Assembly (NCBI RefSeq): GCF_020379485.1
Contig: NC_063434.1
Coordinates: 30,885,401-30,949,400, forward strand
Length of the DNA: 64,000 bases
Reading direction: 5' to 3'
Origin: Brassica napus
Lineage: Eukaryota; Streptophyta; Magnoliopsida; Brassicales; Brassicaceae
The translations under genes and the position numbers were made by a program. A model generated the notes under the pieces. That model did not search any database and was not told where the DNA came from. It saw only the letters and a list, made by a program, of their open reading frames with translations. Each line of letters starts with the position of its first letter. The stretch's first letter is position 1. Below, in pieces: positions 55,329 through 64,000 of the stretch.

Positions 55329-57170
55329 TCAAGCTTTGGTGGCCGGGTTAAGCTCATCCCAAGCTTCAATCCAGGTGACCATAGCATCAGCAAGCTTGTC
55401 AAAGTAAGGATCAATGGCGCTGAGCTTCTCCTTCACCATCTTGGACAGCTCAATGTAGCATTGTTGAACCGTCACAGCTTCTTTCGAGAGCTTTGCGCTC
55501 TGGAAGAAAGGAATGATGTCCTCCTGCCAGAAAATGCCCTTGTATTCCTTCTTCAGGTTCACAAATGGGTTGCTTGCCTTGCTGTGGTAAATGTAGGGAA
55601 GACCTGTCTTCACTCCTAACCCCAAATGGTCACAGATCACCTAATGAACAGACCCATAAGAGACCAATAAGTATTCAAATATAGTCCTAAAACTTTGAAG
55701 GAGAATGGGAAAGTACCTTGACACACCATCCAGCCCACATATCGTCGTAGCGACCAATAGGCTGACCATCACCCATGAGACCAAAGTACATAGCCGGACC
55801 GATGAGATCACGGTCAAAGGCTAAGTTCATACCACACATTGGGAAAAGTGTTCCCTTTGGGATGGTCATTACAGCATCCACATACCTTCACAGTAATGCC
55901 ATGTAAGCATATTGTTAGCTAATAAAGATTCAAGTAAAAATGTTGAAAGAGGATGTTAAAGTAGTACCTTGTGTTCCTTTCTTTAGGCTTGACGAGTTGG
56001 GTAGGGGCATCGTAATCAGGGATATTGAGCCAGAGACCGTGAGAAACAGCAGTGGAAACACCCTCACGGAGACTGAAAGGGTATCCACGGACGAAGTCAG
56101 CACCTTCACGGTAGGGATCGTACAATGTGTTGAAGAAAAAGGGAGAGGATGGGCAGAGAAGGTTCTTGATGTGTTGCTCAAGTGCGTTCACAGCTTTTCC
56201 AGATGGATCCTTTGCAACCTATAACACATGACAAGTGACAACAAACAATAAGAATATAAAAAATTAAGAAAAGATTATTCAAATGCAGCTAAAACTAGAG
56301 GAACAAAAAAGCCCATGAGGAACAAACACGTTACACGTGATTAAACCAATACATTATGAAAGCAACGTCAATACTACAGTCATGGCGTAACTGAAAACTC
56401 AATTCCTAAAACAAGGGAATTAAAAGTTTTGGACTTTTCTTTGCCTTTGTAACGACAATGACATGCAAGAACCTTGTGAAGTTAAACTGCTATGACATAA
56501 CAACATAGATAGATTGGTCCAACAACAATGTCATCACTAAAAATACCTAAACATAAGAGATCATACCATATTACAATCAATGCCCACGAAGCTGAACTAT
56601 ACAATTGCAATTTTGAAAAAAAAAACAGATCAAGAACAATCCAAGCAGAAGAATGTATAGATCTAGATCAAAAACAGTGTTTAATCTACCGACATTGTAA
56701 CCAGGCCTCGCATGGACACAACACAATACATAAAACACACAACATGAAACAGAGATCTATAGCATTCAGACAAAACAGAACGAACTAAAAAAAAATGAGC
56801 AAACTTTGAGAATTTGAAGGAAACTTACGAAGCAATCATCGTCGATTGTGAAGATATACTTCTTCTTAGACACCATGTATCCGAAGCAGCGGCAAGCCGA
56901 GTCCTTGAAGGAGATGCACGAAGCTTTGGGACCGAGGATACGGTTAATGTCGTTCCTGTTGTAAAGCTCGTAATCGAACCCTTCAGGAACAGCGATGGTC
57001 TTGGAAGGATCTCCGTCCTGGACGATGATGAGATGGTAAGGCTGGAGAAAAGGTCTCCACATCTCGAGGAAATCGAGGTTGCGGATGGTGGGGATCACGA
57101 TGTCGAGCTCATCCTTCAGCAACGCCGTGTGGTTCAACGGGATTCCAACGGTATTCGCCGGTTCAACCAT
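55329..57170 (-). CDS. RGP1: Reversibly glycosylated polypeptide / UDP-arabinopyranose mutase
   Basis: Exons 56829-57170, 55968-56218, 55717-55885 and 55329-55640 give 357 residues, the family length. RGP/UAM proteins interconvert UDP-arabinopyranose and UDP-arabinofuranose in the cytosol at the Golgi face, supplying arabinose for wall polymers. Seen: the N-terminal block [20 protein letters not shown], the Asp motif [16 protein letters not shown] for the sugar nucleotide and metal, the Arg in [11 protein letters not shown] that is the reversible glycosylation site region, and [14 protein letters not shown]. No signal peptide or membrane segment. The C-terminus is ELNPATKA. Sequence and order fit AT3G02230. 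No damage; all junctions GT-AG. Confidence 0.96.
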
Positions 57171-58339
57171 GATTCGATTGATTGAGAATTGGAGAAGAGA
57201 GAGAGAGGTTTGAAATTGTGATGAACTGGAAGGAGAAGACCGTCGAGTGGTTTTTATAACAGATCCGGCACGTGCGAGGTATTTTGTGTGAGGTTTGACA
57301 CGTGGTCGATTAACACTTGTTCCAACTGGTCAATAGAAGTTTTATGGTGAGAAAGTGAAAGACTTTCTATTCTGTGGGAGGCAATTCTTTTTATTCGGAA
57401 TTGCAAATATTAATTTGTGTTACTTTATTTTTTATTTTGACAAAATTAATTTGTGTTATTGGCTCTTAATTCATTGATTAGCTCTTAATTAAGTTCATAC
57501 GTTTTAAAAGAACAATTCATTGATTAATAGCCTAAATATAGAAGTTTATCATCTCCTCTTAAAAAAAAATATTCAGCAAATTAATTTAAATTATTATCCA
57601 TAATTTAAAAATATTATTCAGTTCTTAAATTAATTTTACTAGATATATAAACGTATAAACTTGTATATATTCTTCATAAAAAAATTATGTAATTCACAAA
57701 GATTTTTTTTTAAAAAAAAATCAAAAATTTTAATGATAGAAATCAAAAGATTACGATTTATTTTTATTTGGTATAATACTTTATTGTGAATTTTATCAGC
57801 AGTTACATTTAGATATATTCTTTTTAGATTTGTATGTTCTTATTACATCTTTAGTTTAAAGTTTTGTATCAAGGAAATTACTTTTCACCTTTGAAACTTT
57901 CAGAAATAAAACTATTTTAATCTAAAATCAGTTCATTTATAAGATTATAATGATAAACATCAAATTTATCAGCAAAAAAACGTTTAAGATAATTATAATA
58001 AACAATACTATGAGAATGAATGATTGATTATTAGTTGCTATCGTAATTGTGATAGAACATATTTTGTTTTGTTTAAATTGAAGTATATTTATTTGAAGTG
58101 CATTGCATTAGTTTTTAATACTTCTATCCGTTTGAAAATTTAGAATAAATGAAAAGTTAAAATATTAGGTTTACCTAATGCTATAAAAGGACATCAATTT
58201 AATTCATTTGTGTTGATAATTATATCTAGCTTGACTAGTTACATTAACATTAATTGTATGTATGTGAATTAAAAGATGGTAGATATAAAACCGAACAAGA
58301 TTTTTATTATTTTTGAGTAGAGTGTAATATCAATAAATG
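57171..58339. promoter_or_regulatory. RGP1 promoter and AT-rich spacer before the satellite
   Basis: The first 150 bp includes the GA-rich leader and core promoter of RGP1 on the minus strand, with the G-box-like GGCACGTGCG at about 57268. Beyond 57400 it is AT-rich without a gene. Confidence 0.5.
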
Positions 58340-61300
58340 TGTTAATTAGCATGCAACTAGGAATTAAAAAAATATTGTCGTATCTTTTGAAATTTTTCTC
58401 AAAATCTATGTGTTAACCCTTACGAAAATATTGAAATTTTGATAAATACTGAAGCATATAATCTTTATTGTTGTTTTAAAATTTCGAGCCACATTCTACA
58501 TTTGTATTAACGTATTCTAAGCTCTTTTTCATGGTATATGGAATCATTATAACTTTTTTTATCAATTAATTTAGTAAAACTTGATAATACTCTCTAAATC
58601 GATGGACTAACCATTATAAAATTTCTATTCTCTAAAGAAATAGAGATAGCAAAAGTTTCAAACCTCTTTGAACATCATCATATATTAGTGCATGATACAA
58701 CTATGCATTAAAACAATATTATCGTATTTTTTGAAATTTTCTCAAAATCTATGTGTTAAAACCCCTACGAAAAATATTGAGTTCTTGGTAAATACTTTAT
58801 ATACTGAAGCCTATAATCTTAATGGTTGTTTTAAAATTCTAACCATATTCTACATTTGTATTAATGTATGCTAAACTCTCTTTCATGGTAAATAAGCATC
58901 GTTCAATTCTTTTTATAAATTAATATAGTGAAACTTCATATACTCCCTAAATTAGTGGATTAACCATTATAAAATTGCCATTCTGTAGAGAAATAGTGAC
59001 AAAAATGTTTCAAACCTCTTTGACCATAATCATATATTAGTACAAGATGCAACTATGCATTAAAACAATATTTTCGTATTTTATAAAATTTTCTCAAAAT
59101 CTATGTGATCCCTACGAAAATATTGAGTTTTTAGTAAATGTTTTATATTCTGAAAACCTATAATCTTTAGTGTTGTTTTCAAATTTCTAACCATATTCTA
59201 CATTTGTATTAATGTATTTTTAAGCTTTTTTTATGGTATATACGAATCATTATTTTTTTTTATCAATTAACTTAGTAAAACTTCATAATACTCCATAAAT
59301 CGATGGAATAACCACTATAAAATCACTATTTTCTTGAGAAACGGAGACAACAAAGGCTCCAAACCTCTTTGAACATCATCATATGTTTGTGCAGGTTGCA
59401 ACTATGCATTAAAAAAATACTGTCGTATTTTTTGAAATTTTCTCAAAATCTATGTGTTAACCCCTACGAAAAATATTGAGTTTTTGGTAAATGTTTTATT
59501 TACTGAAGCCCATAATTTTTAGTGTTATTTTAAAATTTCTAACTAAATTCTACATTTGTATTAATGTATTTTTAAGCTTTTTTTCATGGTATATAGAAAT
59601 CGTTATATTTTTTTATCAATTAATTTAATAAAACTTCATAATACTCCGTAAATCGATGGAATAACCATTATAAAACACTATTTTTCTTGAAAAACGGAGA
59701 CAACAAAGGCTACAAACCTCTCTGACCATCATCATATATTAGTACAAGATGCAACTATGCATTAAAACAATATTTTTGTATTTTTTGAAATTTTCTCAAA
59801 ATCTATGTGTACCCCTACGAAAATATTGAGTTTTTGGTAAATGTTTTATATTCTGAAAGCCTATAATCTTTAGTGTTGTTTTCAAATTTCTAACCACATT
59901 CCACATTTGTATTAATGTATTTTTAAGCTTTTTTCATGGTATATAGGAATCATTATATTTTTTTTATCAATAAATTTAGTAAAACTTTATAATACTCCCT
60001 AAATCAATGAAATAACCACTATAAAATCACTATTTTCTTGAAAAACGGAGATAACAAAGGCTCCATACCACTTTGAACATCATCATATGTTAGTGCAGGA
60101 TGCAACTATGCATTAAAACAATATCGTCATTTTTTGAAATTTTCTCAAAATCCATGTGTTAACCCTCACCCCCCCCCCCCCCCCCCCCCCACGAAAATAT
60201 TGAGTTTTTGGTAAGTAATGTATATATTGAAGCCTATAATCTTTAGTGTTGCTTTAAAATAACTAACCACATTCTACATTTGTATTAATGTATTTTAAGC
60301 TCTTTTTCATGGTATATGGGAATCAATAACTTTTTTATCAAATAATTTATTAAAACATCATAATATTCCCTAAATCGATGGAATTACCACTATAAAATTA
60401 TTATTTTCTTGATAAACGGAGACGACAAATGCTCCAAACCTCTTTGAACATCATCATATGTTAATGCAAGATGAAACTAGGCATTAAAACAATATTGTCA
60501 TATTTTTTGAAATTTTCTCAAAATCTATGGGCTAACCCCACCAAATATATTGAGTTTTTGGTAAATATTTTATATACTGAAACCTATAATCTTTAGTGTT
60601 GTTTTAAAATTTATACCATATTGAACATTTGTATTAATGTATGTTAAACTCCTTTTCATGGTAAATGAGCATCGTTCAATTTTTTTTATCAATTAATTTA
60701 GTAAAACTTCATAATACTCCCTAAATCGATGGAGTAACTACTATATAATTATTATTTTCTTGATAAACGGAGACGACAAAGGCTCCAAACCTCTTTGAAC
60801 ATCATCATATGTTAGTGCATGATGCAACTAGGTATTAACACAATATTGTCATATTTTTTGAAATTTTCTCAAAATCTATGGGCTAACCCTTACAAAAATA
60901 TTGAGTTTTTGGTAAATACTTTATATACTGAAGCCTATAATCTTTAGTGTTATTTTAAAATTTCTACCATATTGTACATTTGTATTAATATATGTTAAAC
61001 TCCTTTTCATGGTAAATGAGCATCGTTTAATTTTTTTTATCAATTAATTTAGTAAAACTTCATAATACTCCTTAAATCAAAGGAGTAACCACTATAAAAT
61101 TATTATTTTCTTGATAAACGGAGACGACAAAGGCTTCAAACCTCTTTGAACATCATCATATGTTAGTGCAGGATGTAACTATGCATTAAAACAATATCGT
61201 CGTATTTTTTGAAATTTTCTCAAAATCTATGTGCTAACCGCTACGAAAATATTGAGTTTTTGGTAAGTAATTTATATATTGAAGCCTATAATCTTTAGTC

Positions 61301-64000
61301 TTGCTTTAAAGATACTAACCACATTCTACATTTGTATTAATGTATTTTAAGCTCTTTTTCATGGTATATGGGAATCAATAACTTTTTTATCAATTAATTT
61401 ATTAAAACATCATAATATTTCCTAAATCGATGCAATAACCACTATATTAATATTATTTTCTTGATAAACGGAGACGACAAAGGCTCCAAACCTCTTTGAA
61501 CATAATCATATGTTAGTGCAGGATGAAACTAGGCATTAAAAGAATATTGTCATATTTTTTGAAATTTTCTCAAAATCTATGGGCTAACCCCTACAAATAT
61601 ATTGAGTTTTTGGTAAATACTTTATGTACTGAAGCCTATAATCTTTAGTGTTGTTTTAAAATTTCTACCATATTGTACATTTGTATTAATGTATGCTAAA
61701 CTCGTTTTCATGGTAAATGAGCATCGTTCAATTGTTTTTATCAATTAATTTAGTAAAACTTCATAATACACCCTAAATTGATGGAATAACCACTATAAAA
61801 TTATTATTTTCTTGATAAACGGAGACGACAAAGGCTCCACACCTCTTTGAACATCATCATATGTTAGTGCAGGATGTAACTATGCATTAAAAAATATCGC
61901 TACGAAAATCTATGTGCTAACCGCTACGAAAATATTGAGTTTTTGGTAAGTAATTTATATATTGAAGCCTATAATCTTTAGTGTTGTTTTAAAATTTCTA
62001 CCATATTCTACATTTGTATTAATGTATTTTAAGCTCTTTTTCATGGTATATGGAAAACAATAACTTTTTTATCAATTAATTTATTTAAAGATCATAATAC
62101 TCCCTAAATCGATGGAATAACCACTATAAAATTATTATTTTCTTGATAAACGGAGACGACAAAGGCTCCAAACCTCTTAGAACATCATCATATGTTAGTG
62201 CAGGATGAAACTAGGCATTAAAACAATATTATCATATTTTTTGAAATTTTCTCAAAATCTATGGGCTAACACCCCTACAAATATATTGAGTTTTTGGTAA
62301 ATACTTTATATACTGAAGCCTATATTCTTTAGTGTTGTTTTAAAATTTCTACCATGTTCTACATTTGTATTAATGTATGCTAAAATCTTTTTCATGGTAA
62401 ATGAGCATCGTTCAATTTTTTTTATCAATTAATTTAGTAAAACTTCATAATACTCACTAAATCGATAGAGTAACCACTATAAAATTATTATTTGTTTGAT
62501 AAACGGAGACGAAAAAGGGTCCAAACCTCTTTGAACATCTTCATATGTTAGTGCAGGATGCAACTATGCATTAAAAAAATATTGTCGTATTTTCTGAAAT
62601 TTTCTCAAAATCTATGTGCTAACAACCCTTACGAAAATATTGAGTTTTTGGTAAGTAATTTATATATTGAAGCCTATAATATTTTGTGTTGCTTTAAAAT
62701 TACTAACCACATTCTACATTTGTATTAATGTATTTTAAGCTCTTTTTCATGGTATATGGGAATCAATAACTTTTTTATCAATTAATTTATTAAAACATCA
62801 TAATATTTCCTAAATCGATGCAATAACCACTATATTAATATTATTTTCTTGATAAACGGAGACGACAAAGGCTCCAAACCTCTTTGAACATAATCATATG
62901 TTAGTGCAGGATGAAACTAGGCATTAAAAGAATATTGTCATATTTTTTGAAATTTTCTCAAAATCTATGGGCTAATCCCTACAAATATATTGAGTTTTTG
63001 GTAAATACTTTATGTACTGAAGCCTATAATCTTTAGTGTTGTTTTAAAATTTCTACCATATTGTACATTTGTATTAATGTATGCTAATGAAGCATCGTTC
63101 AATTGTTTTTATCAATTAATTTAGTAAGACTTCATAATACTCCCTAAATCAATGGAATAACCACTATAAAATTATTATTTTCTTGATAAACGGAGACGAC
63201 GAAGTCTCCAAACCTCTTTGAACATCATCATATGTTACTGCAGGATGCAACTAGGCATTAAAACAATATTGTCATATTTTTTGAAATTTTCTCAAAATCT
63301 ATGGGCTACCCCCTACAAAAATATTGAATTTTTGGTAAATACTTTATATACTGAAGCCTATAATCTTTAGTGTTGTTTTAAAATTTTTACCATATTGTAC
63401 ATTTGTATTAATGTATGCTAAACTCTTTTTCATGGTAAATGAGCATCGTTCAATTATTTCTATCAATTAATTTAGTAAAACTTCATAATACTCCCTAAAT
63501 CGATGGAATAACACCACTATAAAATTATTATTTTCTTGATAAACGGAGACGACAAAGGCTCCAAACCTCTTTGAACATCATCATATGTTAGTGAAGGATG
63601 CAACTAGGCATTAAAACAATATTGTCATATTTTTTGAAATTTTCTCAAAATCTATGGGCTAACCCCTACAAATGTATTGAGTTTTTGGTAAATACTTTAT
63701 ATACTGAAGCCCATAATCTTTAGTGTTGTTTTAAAATTTCTACCATATTGTACATTTGTATTAGTGTATGCTAAACTCTTTTTCATGGTAAATGAGCATC
63801 GTTTAATTGTTTTTATCAATTATTTTAATAAAACTTCATAATACTCTCTAAATCGATGGAATAACCACTATAAAATTATGATTTTCTTGATAAACGGAGA
63901 CGACAATGGCTCCAAACCTATTTGAACATCATCATATGTTAGTGCAGGATGCAACTAGGCATTAAAACAATATTGTCATATTTTTTGAAATTTTCTCAAA
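58340..64000. repeat. Satellite array, about 351 bp per unit
   Basis: The marker ACATTTGTATTA occurs at 58499, 58852, 59200, 59552, 59903, 60276, 60625, 60976, 61328, 61677, 62010, 62361, 62716, 63065, 63399 and 63752. Most spacings are 348-353 bp; exceptions are 333-334 (internal deletions) and 373 (poly-C insertion). About 16 units lie in the window and the array runs off its right end. Units are AT-rich, have no coding capacity and share TTTTTTGAAATTTTCTCAAA and AAACGGAGACGACAAAGGCT. The size matches the 350-bp class of Brassica subtelomeric tandem repeats, but identity with a named family was not tested. Confidence 0.95.
60169..60190. repeat. 22-base poly-C tract in one satellite unit
   Basis: Sister units read CCCTACG or CCCTCACG here; this one has 22 Cs. 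It accounts for the 373-bp spacing. Either a real expansion or an assembly or sequencing error. Confidence 0.9.

Noticed and set aside
58340..64000. Centromeric 176-bp Brassica satellite, as dimers
   Set aside because: Half-unit comparison shows no 176-bp internal periodicity and the sequence does not resemble the CentBr repeat as I remember it.

Overview
This is plant nuclear DNA from the Brassicaceae, most likely Brassica or a close relative. Intron-rich genes, AT-rich intergenic DNA, nuclear tRNA genes and many Helitrons support that. From memory of the Arabidopsis map, the conserved genes follow the top of chromosome 3 in reverse order: TMEM33-like (AT3G02420), FHA (02400), COL2 (02380), PGD2 (02360), GAUT9 (02350), RING (02340), MEF13 (02330), TRM1 (02320), SEP2 (02310), an RCC1 relic (02300), O-fucosyltransferase-like (02250) and RGP1 (02230). 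Several Arabidopsis neighbours are absent, as expected for one fractionated subgenome of a paleohexaploid.

Layout. 0-22.4 kb is a compact gene block with eight protein genes, a tRNA-Ile and an abnormal tRNA-Asp-like gene. 24.4-39.3 kb is a transposon block just upstream of SEP2: several Helitrons, apparently nested, recognised by CTAG ends beside GC hairpins, A/T insertion sites and TC 5' ends. 39.9-41.8 kb is an intact SEP2. 42.4-49.1 kb holds the RCC1 relic, a MITE, a Helitron carrying a piece of an HMG-CoA reductase gene, and an intact tail-anchored NAC gene that does not fit the expected gene order. 52.6-57.2 kb holds the O-fucosyltransferase-like gene and RGP1. From about 58.3 kb to the window edge is a tandem satellite of about 351 bp.

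The genes form no operon or pathway. They are independent loci for sugar metabolism and cell walls (PGD2, GAUT9, RGP1, O-fucosyltransferase-like), RNA modification (MEF13, TRM1), transcription (COL2, SEP2, NAC) and others. The most notable points are a 453-bp intron in the PGD2 coding region flanked by an AAGGT repeat, a COL2 copy whose first B-box has lost two predicted zinc ligands, the Helitron stack with repeated G-box cores beside SEP2, Helitron capture of HMGR exons with an intron, and the Asp-like tRNA with a GTT anticodon. Exons were joined by eye from GT/AG sites, reading frame and remembered Arabidopsis proteins. No alignment was run.
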